This document shows, piece after piece, positions 1 through 12,700 of a stretch of DNA of 64,000 bases. The DNA is from Lamellibrachia satsuma (taxonomy: Eukaryota > Annelida > Polychaeta > Sabellida > Siboglinidae), in contig BSQZ01000015.1 of the NCBI GenBank assembly GCA_033239005.1, forward strand, positions 10,371,501 through 10,435,500, in the 5' to 3' direction. Numbering within the stretch: position 1 is the stretch's first letter; each line of letters opens with the position of its first letter. The notes beneath the pieces are model-generated. The model made no database searches and had not been told where the DNA came from. It worked only from the letters and a program-made list of their open reading frames with translations. The position numbers and the translations under genes are program-made.

Positions 1-1276
1 CCATTGGGTAACAGTGACCATAATCAAATATAGTTTGACATCAATGTAAAATCAGAAAGTAAAAATAAATTTCCACAAGGGTAACTATAAAGATGAGAAA
101 ATACTTAGGAAAGCTAGATTGGAATAACATGCAGATGAACAAGACTGCAATTGAATGTTGGAATATTCTGAAATATGAAATTGAGAGTATCATCGATAAA
201 TTTGTTCCCTTGAAAAACAAGGAAAACGGTCTAGAAAGACACACTTGAAGCTATTAGAAAAACATAGTGTTTAAGCAAACTATGTGGAGGGTTTATAGGT
301 GTACCAAAAAGGATAAAGACTATGCAAATTACAATGAGGCACTTAACCTAGCTACAGCTGAAATTAGAAAATCAAAAAGAACCTTTGAAAAAAAATTGGC
401 AGGTAATATAAAAAATTATAGCAAGAGTTTCTATGCTTATGTAAGGAGTAAACAGAAAGTTCGAGATAAGGTCGGACCACTGGAAAACAACAGGGGAAAC
501 ATAATTTCAGAGGGGGCAGAGGTCCTGAATGAGTATTTCAGCTCAGTATTTACCACAAAAGATATCAGCTCACTTCCAGTTCCATTTACTAAATTTGAGG
601 GAAATAAATCAGATCGTTTAGGGCAGTTATTTGTAACTCCTGTAATGATAGCAAATAAAATTAAGAAGATGAAAGATAATAAATCACCTGGAGTTGATGG
701 GATACCACCAAAACTGCTTAAGGAAATTGGTGAGCAAATTAGTACACCACTTGCAAAATTGTTTAACTTGTCGCTAGAAGAAGGAATAGTTCCTTCAGAA
801 TGGAAAGAAGCAAACATTACGCCACTATTTAAGATGGGATCGAGGAACAAGCCAGAAAATTACAGACCAGTGAATCTAACATCAGTTGTATGTAAATTAC
901 TTGAAACATTAATTAGAGACCATGTGGTGGAATTCTTTGTAAAACATAATTTAATAAATACATCTCAACATCGGTTCCTAAAAGCAAGGTCATGTCTAAC
1001 CAATCTCTTATGTTTTTTGAAGAAATTACAAAGTGGGTAGATGATGGGTCACCAGTGGATGTTGTCTACTTAGATTTTCAGAAAGCTTTCGATAAAGTGC
1101 CAGACCAAAGATTGATACTTAAACTAAAAGTCCATGGTATAGATAATGATGTAATCAACTGGATAGAAAAGTGGCTTACACACAGAAGACAGAGTGTAAT
1201 AGTAGACAGTGAGATTTCAAACTGGAAATCGGTTTTGAGTGGGGTACCACAGGGATCAGTATTAGGCCCTATACTG

Positions 1277-1340
<64 letters not shown>

Positions 1341-2280
1341 GATCTAGAAGATGACATATCTAGCAAAGTACTCAAATTTGCAGATAACACAAAAGTATTC
1401 AGAAACGTTACAAATGATACAGATAAACAAAGTTTACAGGATGATCTAGATAAATTAGTTAAATGGTCAGAAAAATGGCAAATGTTATTAAATTTTGGGA
1501 AGTACAAATGTATACACATAGGACATGGAAACATGGATGAAGAATATAAAATGGGGGATGCTGTACTAGGTTGAAACACACAAGAAAAGGACTTAGGAGT
1601 AACATTTAGTGCTGACATGAAAGTTTCAGAGCAATGTGGGATTGCTGCTTCAAAAGGAAATCAAATTCTAGGGCTAATTAGGAGAACTATCATGTATAAG
1701 GAGAAACAGCTAATTGTACCACTGTACAAAGCAATAGTTAGACCACAATTGGAATATTGTATTCAAGCATGGAGGCCGTATCGTAAAAAGGACATAGACA
1801 AGCTAGAAAGAATACAACGAAGAGCAACCAAAATGATTCCAGAATTGAGATACCTTAGTTATGAAAGTCACTTATTACAATGTGGTTTGACAACACTAGA
1901 GACCAGGAGACAAATAGAAGTATTTAAAATAGTGAACGGTTATGAGGATGTTGATAGGAGTATGTTCTTCAAACTTAAAGAAGGTAGTAGAACCAGATGA
2001 CACAAAGCAGCATTAGGTCAGTGTAGGTTGGACATGAGAAAGTACTCTTTCTCACAGAGGGTGATAAATGAATGGAACAAACTGCCAAATGATTGTGTTA
2101 ATGCTAGTAGTATGAATATGTTTAAAAATAGAATTGACAGATATTTGGTAAGAGTGGGCTACACATAGATGAGAAAATTGTTGGACTCTTGATAAGCCAA
2201 TGGCTTCCTTGTCCACTAGCCATCTGGAACTTGTTGTTTAGGATGGCAATCTTGTTAAATCTTGTTAAATCTTAATTATT
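1..2280 (+). mobile_element. CR1-like LINE, 5' end off window, ORF2 broken
   Basis: The first codons read PLGNSDHNQI, the SDH motif of the LINE endonuclease. Reverse transcriptase follows in broken frames at 267-1040, 992-1342 and 1617-2000, with NYRPVNLTS, VYLDFQKAFDKVP and GVPQGSVLGP. The C-terminal part carries RRATKMIPELR and FSQRVINEWNKLP-type motifs. The catalytic box reads FADN instead of FADD at about 1378-1389, so one metal-binding Asp is lost. Stops at 1572 and 1998, and a TA expansion inside the RT, also inactivate it. The 3' end repeats CTTGTTAAAT near 2250-2275. Related copies are at 40.1 kb (-) and 52.7 kb (+). Confidence 0.88.
1278..1336. repeat. (TA)n microsatellite inside the LINE RT
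   Basis: About 29 TA units lie exactly where related copies encode LFLIYINDLEDD. The run adds Tyr-Ile codons and then shifts the frame before NDLEDD. Confidence 0.95.
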
Positions 2281-3194
2281 GATTGTTATTACAGGCCTAA
2301 AATTGATCACACATAACGATTAATATTACCTGAATACCCTTTTCCATAAGATTCTTATGAGCTCATTTAAGCACAGTTTTGCTCACAAAATCTATTTCAC
2401 TATTTAGAGCATGGTCAAAAATGAAAAGTGTGTTTCACTAAGAATTCATCAATCTTAATAATGATGAGGTTAAACCTCTCTAAGCAAATAATTAAATTCT
2501 CCACAGTATCTGTTATTGTAAAATATCAACATATTTCCACACTTAATGATGTGTCATGGAAATAATGTCCTCTATGATAAGATGGCATATTTTATAATAA
2601 TAGTTCACTCTTTACCAAGTGAGCAGTCAAAAGTTGTTGAAAGGTGGTTGATGGGATGTATTTTCAACCAACTTTACGTTAAATTTTAACCAATTATGCT
2701 TAATGTAGAGCTTATGATGACAATGTTACTCCTCAGCTTATGATGGATTTATGAGCATCTTGGTGAAATATATGTTTAAAGTGCACTTACCAATTTAATG
2801 ACAGATTCTGTTTTCTGATAGATTTTCTGATGAGCTCTTTATTTTAGGGAAATGGTCCCTTGTGGTCAAAATTACAATTACATAGTAAATAGAATGCAAA
2901 AGAAATAAAAATTTACCTACACAATATAATATTTTAGCAGGTAATTAATTTGTATTATTAATTCTGTCGAAATTCTTATGTTAAAAAGAAACTTGCAAAC
3001 AGCTACCATTTCTAGAAAACGCTCTTCTAATTTGAAACAAATTGTGTTTTTGTGGTAATTACATTTTCAGGGGCACATATTTTACAAATGCTGGTGAACA
3101 GTAGAAGCCATCCTTTGGCCCTGGTGTATGCAACAAACTCAATTTATATATTTTTATTGTTAGTCTATATATTTACTTGTGTAATTAAATACAA
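2281..3194. other. Intron sequence, nothing recognised
   Basis: AT-rich LMBRD2 intron upstream of exon A. No open frame with recognisable similarity and no tandem repeat. Confidence 0.5.
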
Positions 3195-3500
3195 GCCCGG
3201 GGGTCTATTACATTGCAACGTAATGTATTACAATTACTTTTTCTTTCTATTACTGTTACATTCTGAAGGCAATGTAATCTGTTACTATTACATTTTAAGC
3301 TATTACTATTAAATTTTTTCATCAGAGATATTTTTTTATTAAATATTTTGGAGTATGTACATGTATGACCGAAGAAGACCGCCAATGAATAGAAAAGTGA
3401 TTGCACAACTACTGTTACATTGCTTTCTATTATTATTACATTGTGTTCTGTTCCATCTATTACTATTACTTGAATATTTGTCATAATTACTATTACATAT
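3195..3500. repeat. TTACTATTACAT-rich block, probable decayed transposon ends
   Basis: Words such as TATTACATTG, TTACTATTACAT and TAATGTATTACAATTAC recur over 300 bp, starting after CCCGGGGGT. Such TTACA-rich ends resemble those of the hAT element at 50.5 kb. No target duplication was found. Confidence 0.4.
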
Positions 3501-3557
3501 TACTACTAGTAATAAGAGATTTGTATATCGAGAAAAGTATTTGTGTGTGTATTTCAG

Positions 3558-3725
3558 GTTGCTCCTTCCCATAATGCAGTCTTACGCAAGAGCTGGAGAC
3601 TTCACTGTTGCCGGCAAAATACGGTCATCTCTCATCGAGAATGCCATCTATTATGGCACATATCTACTCATCTTTGGCATTTGTCTTATCTACGTAGCTC
3701 TCAAGCCAAACCTACACATTAATGG
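3558..3725 (+). CDS. LMBRD2: LMBRD2 exon A
   Basis: The acceptor is ATTTCAG ending at 3557 and the donor is GTAAGC at 3726. It encodes [13 protein letters not shown], then [20 protein letters not shown], which contains a membrane segment. The exon enters with the third base of a codon and leaves after two bases. Confidence 0.93.
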
Positions 3726-6700
3726 GTAAGCATTTCTGGACTGCTATATACTTTGTACAGATAAATTTATGTAACCGTAAATATGTTCAACTGTTTAGCT
3801 TTAAGAAATGCAGCAATTGTGTAACGTATTATTATTAGTTCTTGTTTCCACTTATGTCATAGTAATTACAATTCATCTATTTTGGTGTACCATTTTTTAG
3901 CACCTAAATAAATTCATAAATTTTAAGACAAGAGTGACTGAACCACACAAGATATTGAGTCAGACAAAATAGTTCGTCTGACAAGATAGTGAGTCACACA
4001 AGATGTTTGGTAACCACTGTAAGAGCACATGCTTAATTATGTAATGTCTACAATAAAATTTGTTATGCAGTTCTTCACCTTTCCTTTCACTAGCACAATA
4101 CGCAGCAACACTTGCGTCTATGGTATGTTCCATGTGCTGGTTGCAGGCCACAGTTGAAGGTGTTGGCGATCACAGCAAGCAACACTTGTGTCTATGGCAT
4201 GTTCCATGTGCTGGTTGCAGGCCACAGTTGAAGGTGTTGGCGATCACAGCAAGCAACACTTGTGTCTATGGCATGTTCCATGTGCTGGTTGCAGGCCACA
4301 GTTGAAGGTGTTGGCGATCACAGCAAGCAACACGTGGGGCCTCTTCCTGCTGGTGCTCCTGCTGGGCTACGGCCTCGTGGAGGTGCCCCGCACCTGCTGG
4401 AACAACTCCAAGAAGGGCCACCTCCTTGACTACACGTACTTCAAGCTCGCCAAGCTAAGTGTCGAGAAGTCAGAGGCTGAGGAAAATCTTGAGGATGTGC
4501 TTGAGGTATACTCCAAGCAATATAAGATGTTGTGTTGCTGGCATGAGTTATAATAATAAAATCTTTCTAATATAATTAACTCATAAGTATACCAAACCTC
4601 TTCTTCTAGCTAATCTCTTCTTAAATGCTATGCATGTCACAAACTGTTTATTTCTTGTACAAATGTTTAGGAAAAGTGGAGCAGAATTAACCATTATTTG
4701 TATGCTGTAGAGTTTCAGTTTGACACAAGTTAAGGGGAGACACCCCAGGGGAAATTGAATTTAAAAAAAAATATTCAAAATGTGTTTCCACAATATTCTG
4801 ATAGCTTTGTGTATTTATTATCCATAAAGTTCACTTTTATAGCAGTTACATACCTCTAAATCACTTCTATTCATGGATAAAGCATGCCTCTTTCATTTAA
4901 TAAATCCCGTTTTTCAATCATTGACAGGCATTTGCAAAAAACTGTTTTTCCAAATTAAAAATATCATATCTCTGGTAAAAATGACGCTACACCAATGAAG
5001 TTTTGATTGATGTGCTCCTTATTATCTTCTTTATGCAACTACGAAGATATATTTTTATTAACAAAAATGTAATATTAAAAAAATATGAAGTAATGGCAAT
5101 ACATTAAATATCTCTTTGTGATTGCATAACATGTGGTGCTGTAAATAACAGACTGAAATAATTACATCGATACCTGAATTATTGGAGGAGTTAGTGTTTC
5201 CAGAATATGCTCTTTTTGGCAGTTGTCTTTGTTTGTTGCCATGGAAACAGGGTGTCTGGCAGAATTTTTTTTATATATTTTCACTCAGTAAAACCCACTT
5301 TACAGTTTTGGCTAAAATAATTGCATTAACTATGCAATTTTAAAATAAATCCTATCCATGTATTCCATGTGGAATGTTTCCCCTTAAGGAGGCAATACCT
5401 TCTTGATATTATCCATGTCAACAAGTGGCTGGTATATGCTATGCACTAACTAACATGTGTTATATTAGGATGTGAAGAAAGCTGCAGACACAATCCGCTA
5501 CAATCATGCATTGAGGGCTTGTGTTGACACCATTCTTGAAAAGGTAGGAACAGCTAAGCTGTGAGCATGAATGCATGAACACAGTTTATGTGAGACACAG
5601 TGCGAGTGAGTGAACCACAGTGCGAGTGAGTGAACCACAGTGCGAGTGAGTGAACCACAGTGCAAGCACGTTCCGCACAGATCCTTGAATGTGACGTTGT
5701 GACTCAAGTACCCTTAAATATTCCTGAATTCATGGCAGTGTTCTTGAATGTTCTTGAAAACATATTTTCTGTGTTGCTATGTGAATGCACCAACTATCAA
5801 TGATTGCATGTTTTGCACTTGTGGTAAATTGTTTCAAATATTTTTAATAAGTTTTTAATTTGCCATCGAGAATTTCCTGTAGAAGACCGCTGCAAAGCTA
5901 TAATTAATAAACAAAAGTTTGGCCGTAATCACCAGATGTCGCCATGCGTGCACATGAACCAATCAAATGATCTCTTTCACCAATGGCCTGGGAAGCAGCT
6001 GCCAACGCACATATTGTTTATTTTATTTAGTTATTCGATTAATGATTGATGATCGCCACGTCGAGAGCTGAGAGTGTAATATGAGACGAGTGTTTAGTGG
6101 ACAATAAATATAAAAATTAGATCGTGAAGGATCGCAGTTGCGATCAGATGAAGCGAAACTGTGGCCCAGGGGATTTGTCCCAGGGGATCGGTATTCTAAA
6201 TAACTAATTCGTTATTTCATTGATTGAGTGCAAGCAAATTGTTTGAAAAGTTGTTTTTAGTGAAATATTTAAGTAGAAGAAGATGAAAATCTTTTTTTGC
6301 GGAGATTCCAGCGCACGAAATCGTTATGCGATGATGACTGTTTCAAAAACCCTGTGGATAAAGTTACAATGTCGGCCTAAAATTTTACCTCCATCAAATA
6401 TCCGCTTGGTGTATCTGCGCATGTGCATATCTTGAGACATGAGCGTTGCTGTGTCATAGATATATATAGTTATAAATTGATGATCAACTACCGGCTCGCG
6501 TATGCACAGATACACTAAGCGGAAAATATTTGATGGCGTAACAGCCACTCGACTCGGACTCCAAACACCTATTTGAGTATTGATGAGAAATGCTCTAGTT
6601 TCTACAACATTTAAAATAAAGTATTATAAGTAAAACAAAAAGGGGTCAGTGACTTCTATTAAGACAACTGTGTCGCTGTCAATTAGCTGTTTTCATGTGC

Positions 6701-9700
6701 TGATACAAATGGCACAAAGAGTGTATTAAATATCGGAAATAAACATTTAAAGGTAATGGGTCTGATCATAAAAAAACCATTTTATCATGAAATCATGTAA
6801 ACTATATATATTCTAACATATACCGTTCGGCCAAACGTGTCTAAATGAAGAAGATGCAATTTTGAAATCAACGCTGCAATGTTTACAACCCTCGACGTCG
6901 CTTGTCAATGCACTTCCCGAACAGCGTTCGGCTTGTTCCGAGAAGGTCGTGACCTGACGAGGCAGAGCTTGTATTATGTCAGCACCTGTCATCGATAAAC
7001 AGCATGGCTTCCGTGGAAACAGACAGTTCGTCATCAGAGTTGGAGGTATGTTATACCACAAATTGTCGTAAATATTCTGTTTATCAGAGTGTTTGAGAAA
7101 TTAAGTTTGTTTAAAATTGTGTTGTTGCAATGAATGTTATCAACAAGATGCGTCCATCAACAACATTCTATATTATTTGTACATTTGATTTAATCAGCCG
7201 GACAGAAGCCCCCGTACCATAGGCAACTGAATCAACTTGGGCCCATCTAGCTAATATACAATTTTATATATTAGTTACACAGGACTAAGTTGCTTCAGTT
7301 GCCAGTGGTCTTGACCAACTCGGGACATAAGCCCCCGTACCACAGGCTTAGTGAGCATAGACTTTCTTTATAATACTGTAGATGCCCCAAGTATTGAGGA
7401 AGAAACTCTACATGGGGAATAGCATGTGGAGCGAGCACTTTTCCAGTAATTTAAAAGGCAGTGGTATAAAAGTTACGCTAGAAGTTAAAAGCAAGAATAA
7501 AAAAGTTAAAAGTTAATTCTCAATAAAAGACAATGTCAATGATCTATTTTGATGATTATATGTGGTGCCCCATCCATCCCTTCAGTGAACACCTGAATGA
7601 AGGTAGGGATGTAGTTGATGATGCATTCACAGGTACACTGCTCCAGAGTCGGATTGATGATGGGAAGAAGGAGTGTAGGTATGTGTCAGTTTGAGAATAG
7701 GGGATTTGGAGCTTTGCTTGATGTCTTCTAGAGTTGCGGTTGCTGGGTTCAAGAAGCGCAGCAGGGTTCACATCGACAAGTCCGTTTATGATTTTGTACA
7801 TCATGTTGACTCTGTCTGATGTTCTCATGGACTGCAGGTTCTCAAGTTGGAGCTGTGCAACCAATGCAGAGGCACTAAAGGTAGAAGTCGTGAAGGATGC
7901 GGCGAGCTGAGAGTCGTTGCACTATCTCCAGTGAAGATTTAAGATGTTGCTGGTGGGTCTCGCACACCACTGCTGTGTATTCTAGCACTGGTCGTACAAG
8001 GCTTTAGTAGCAATGTACCTGGACATCTATTGGGCATCCCTTGAGGTTTCTGTAAGCAAAAGCGCTCACTTTGTTGGCCTTGGTTGTAGTTGCTTGTTGC
8101 TTTCCCCAGTGGAGATTTTCAGTAATCTCAACTCCTAGGTATTTGGCGCTAGTTACTTTGTTCAGGGTTTGGTCGTGCAACTTATAGCTGGTGGAGATCT
8201 TATTTCTTTTCTTGGTGACTGTTAGTTGATGACATTTCACTTCATTGAAGGCCATCGGCTATCTTGTTTCTCTTGGATTCGAGTGTTGTATTGTCATCTT
8301 GTAGTTGGGTGGAGTCAGTGGCAGTCTTGATGGTGTTGTAAAGTATAGTGTCATCGGCGAACAGACGTATTGTGGACTTAGTACTGTCACCAAGATTGTT
8401 GATGTAGATTAGAAATAATGTGGGGCCAAAGACCGAGCCCTGGGGAACTCTAGATGTGACTGCACCAGTGTACGAGAGTTTACCTTCAACAACCACTTGT
8501 TGAGTTCTGTTTATGAGGAAGTTCTGTATCCATTTGTTGGTGTTGCCTGTGATACCGTATGGTCTAAGTTTGAGGAGGAGTCTCTGATGTGGTACTCTGT
8601 CGAAGGCTTTAGACAGACCCAAGAGGAACATGTCCATCTGATCACCTTTATCGATTTCATGTGCTAGGTCATCAACCTTGAGGATTAGTTGAGTTTCACA
8701 TGAGTATTTCTTGCAGAATTCGAGTTGAGCATCTGTGAAGATTTTGTTGAAGTTGAGATGACTTGTAATTTCGGACCTCATGATGTGTTCCAGCAGCTTA
8801 CAACATAAACTCGTCATGGAGATTGGCCGGTAGTTTGCTGCTGTGCTCCTGACTCCAGTATGACATCCGAACCGAATGTACAGTTATCATAATATAGTAC
8901 TACTTCTGAGCTCGCTTTTTGTGCATGGGGATTATACTACTACTTATAATACACCACACCACAATAATCAGACATGTAACTGAACAGTAATCATAGATTC
9001 ATAATCGCTCTACATAAAGAAAACAGATCACACAAGAGAGAAGCAACAAAATATTTAATTGCCTGTAGCAAACAACAACAACTCAGTATTCAAGCATTAT
9101 ATGTTATTTGAATAAGAATTTACCAAACATTTGCACAAGTACTACCTATATGTTGTTTGAACAAGTACTACCTATATGTTGTTTGAACAAGTTTTGAACA
9201 TACGCGCAAACTCATGCGCACGTGTGTGGATATACACATTGATGTGTAGATGCATACATTGAGACAGACTGGCAGAGGGACATTACTGTGTACAACAATT
9301 AGAGTTACTTGACTTCTGTTTGTATGGTCATGGTTTTCCAGACGTAGGGCTTATTGGTGTGCTTGAAACATTTCATAACCACATGATGTATGCAGCCAAG
9401 CGATTTACCTTCAGGTATTAATACATTGTTTGTACCACAATCATAGACTATTTGTGTATCAGAAGCATTTGTAGAAGATGTATATCGTCTTAATAATGAG
9501 TCATTGTAATAATTTGATATTGTCATTTGTGCGATTTGTTAAAATTATTGCAATTTGATTGACTGCCTATTTCCAGTTCTATTAACATTTATGCAAGCCT
9601 GTAGAGTATACAGTATGAGCAATTAAAAATGAACTATTGCAGCTTCCCAGTATACCAGGCATGAAACTTTGTGGCAGCAACCGACTACCAGAAGCACAAA

Positions 9701-12700
9701 GCTTACAACACCTGTCATCAAGTTTATTTTTTCATTTACAGTTACTGCGACAGATTCAACAAGATACGGAAAATGAACAATTTCCCAGAACGCAAACCAA
9801 AACATTATAGACACTCATCTGTGCCTGCACAGAACTATCCAAAGCCTGGAAGCGTGGCTCAAGCCTGCCGATCAGAAAAACATTGCCCCCACCACTGCAA
9901 CAGGCATTGCACTCGATTCTGAAAATTTTTTTTACCCATGTGGTTGACAGCAGGTCAAAATGTACATGAGAAGCAAGCTTAGAACAGGTAACCAATGTGT
10001 CAATTAACAGGTATATCTTTTTTGTAGTACCAAAACAAATTTAAAAAAAAAGTTTTTTACATCTGAAAGCAATGCAGTTGGAACATTTTGGGTACTTTAT
10101 AAAGTGTGGATAATTTTAAGTTAATCTATGAATTTTGAACCAAGTGTACTGTCCATTTATATTAGGGAATGTCTAATTTGTCACACAACAGTTTGGTTAC
10201 TTGTTCCCAGCTTCACGTAGCAAATATGTAATTTCAGAAAATTATGTTGTGTACAGTACACAATACTACATATATATGAGGGGGTGTGGCAGGAAATGGG
10301 AGGTTGGTCCTAAAAATTGGTGGGAAGTTGGCCTCACAAATAGATGGGATTGGTGGAGGTGGAACACCCAACCCCCTCCGTATATATTATGTAATTGTAT
10401 ATGTCTTACAGGTCGACGACGGCTGATGGATTTTGTCAGGCTGCAGCACAGTTGCTCCACGTCATTGCCCATTTTGCAATGATGGTTGCATGAGCCCTAA
10501 CTTGGTGAAGTAACACTTTTCACTGGCCCTGGATTATTTGTCATGATGTGAAACACTAGGCCTGGCTCCTTTTCTGCCATCTGTAGAAGCAGGTTTATGT
10601 CTGTGTACTGTTAGCATGTATGTCCGCCTCCAGCATATTCACAGGTGCCAAGTAGCATTGCACCACAAAAAGTGCTAGACTTGTAAAAAAAAACTCATGA
10701 TGTGAAGGTGGTATATGAAGACCCGAAGCTGCAGGCCTTGTGCTATGGTTCTGGCAGAAGAATGTTTCTATTTTACCATAAATTTACTTAATTCTAACAC
10801 ATTTTGTACTGGAAATGGTGGTTTATGTACATTTTGTTTCAAAATGAGTATTTCTTTGCGGCTTTGTGGTACATTTTGACTCAAAAGCAGGGGATAGTGA
10901 GATTCTGGAGAAAATTGAAGAAAAATCGATAGTTCCACTGCCAATGTTGTAGACTCTGCATGTTCTGTCACCTACATGACACAGAGGTTGTGTCACCTAC
11001 ATGACACAGAGGTATTGTGGCTGTTGCAAAGGGCTGCATGGATATTATGTGCACTTATTACTCAATTTACTGTCTATAATATTTGGCCCGCAACTTGAAA
11101 TGTTGATCAATAGATAAAATCTTCACCATCCATTTGTTAAGTTGTAAGCCTCGGATGTTGTATATATAATAATAAAACATGTTTTCATTGTTTGTTCAAT
11201 AAGTTACTATTCTACAGATTGTTTTCTGTATTGAAATATGGTGCTTATGCTGATATGTGTTTGTCAGTAATAGGTAGCGTGTGAACTGCATGACATGCTG
11301 ATTGATTAAATCCTTAGAATTAGGGTAATCAATCGCACACTCAGCTCTGCTGGGTATATTACTGTAATGTTTAGATATTATACTGTATAATTTATTTGAT
11401 ATGACTTTTTTCACTACAGTTGATTGTATGCCCAGAAATGCCTAAAATGAGGCTAAGAATACAGAAACCCTTGTATACTTTATCAGTTGTATTATTGTTA
11501 TTAAAACTGTGTACTGCGATCTAAATACAATTTTACCTGTAGCTGCTTCTTAGTTTTGCCATGCGAGCACAATCTACTCTGTGGAGTGTCACAAATCTTG
11601 CTCTGCCATTCCCTCCACCTCTTGATGAACTCTTTCTTCTTCCTGCACCTCTTGATGAACTCTTTCTTCTTCCTGCACCTCTTGATGAACTCTTTCTTCT
11701 TCCTGCACCTCTTGATGAACTCTTTCTTCTTCCTGCACCTCTTGATGAACCCTTTCTCTCCCTCCACCTCTTGATGAACTCTTTCTTCTTCCTGCACCTC
11801 TTGATGAACTCTTTCTCTCCCTCCACCTCTTGATGAACTCTTTCTTCTTCCTGCACCCTTTTTCTTTCAGTCCACCTCTTTCTCTTCCTGCACCCCTTTT
11901 CTTTCAGTCCACCTCTTTCTCTTCCTGCACCCCTTTTCTTTCAGTCCACCTCTTTCTCTTCCTGCACCCCTTTTCTTTCAATCCACCTCTTTCTCTTCCT
12001 GCACCTCTTCTTTCAATCCACCTCTTTCTCTTCCTGCACCCCTTTTCTTTCAATCCACCTCTTTCTCTTCCTGCACCCCTTTTCTTTCAATCCACCTCTT
12101 TCTCTTCCTGCACCCCTTTCTTCAGAATCATTCAAACTCTGGGTGAAAGGATGTGATGATGCTAAATTTGTGTTTATAACAACACAGTTTATGACTAAGA
12201 TTACTTCTTAAATATGTGATGAGCTTCCATAATTGATAATGTTTATACTGTTTATATTCTGTTCTGGAGTTCAAGTTTATATAGTATATAAAATATTATT
12301 CACTTGGATCACTTGGATCACTTGTTGTTTTCTGGATATTTGTCAACTGCTGGGTTTCTGCCTGAAATAGGAGCATCTGTCCACAGGCACAATTCACATC
12401 AGGAAGGCTGGTATATTACTGCCAGTCCATGTGGGTTTTCCATTACAGCCAATTTGGAGGCATTCCACTTAACAATAAGACAATGGATGTGTCAATGAGG
12501 CAGGGCAATACACAACACAGGGTTAATGGCTTTTATATCTCCCATCAGACCATAGTATCTGATAACACATTAAACTGGACTGTGTTCACTGATGGGACAG
12601 TAGTGACTCACTGAAGCTTCCTGTGCCATTACAACAATGATTGCAGTTTAACTTAAAACAACCATTCTTCCATAACAGTTCTTCCTTCCATATCTTTCAA

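Noticed and set aside
3195..3500. Complete hAT element
   Set aside because: TTACATTA-type words suggest hAT ends, but no matching terminus or 8-bp duplication could be found.
4060..4305. Open frame over the 74-bp repeats as a separate small gene
   Set aside because: It is the decoy-acceptor reading of exon B copies and ends at the TGA created by the frame shift.
10201..10482. Open frames on both strands near 10.2-10.5 kb as a gene
   Set aside because: No recognisable similarity or consistent splice structure; they overlap each other on opposite strands.
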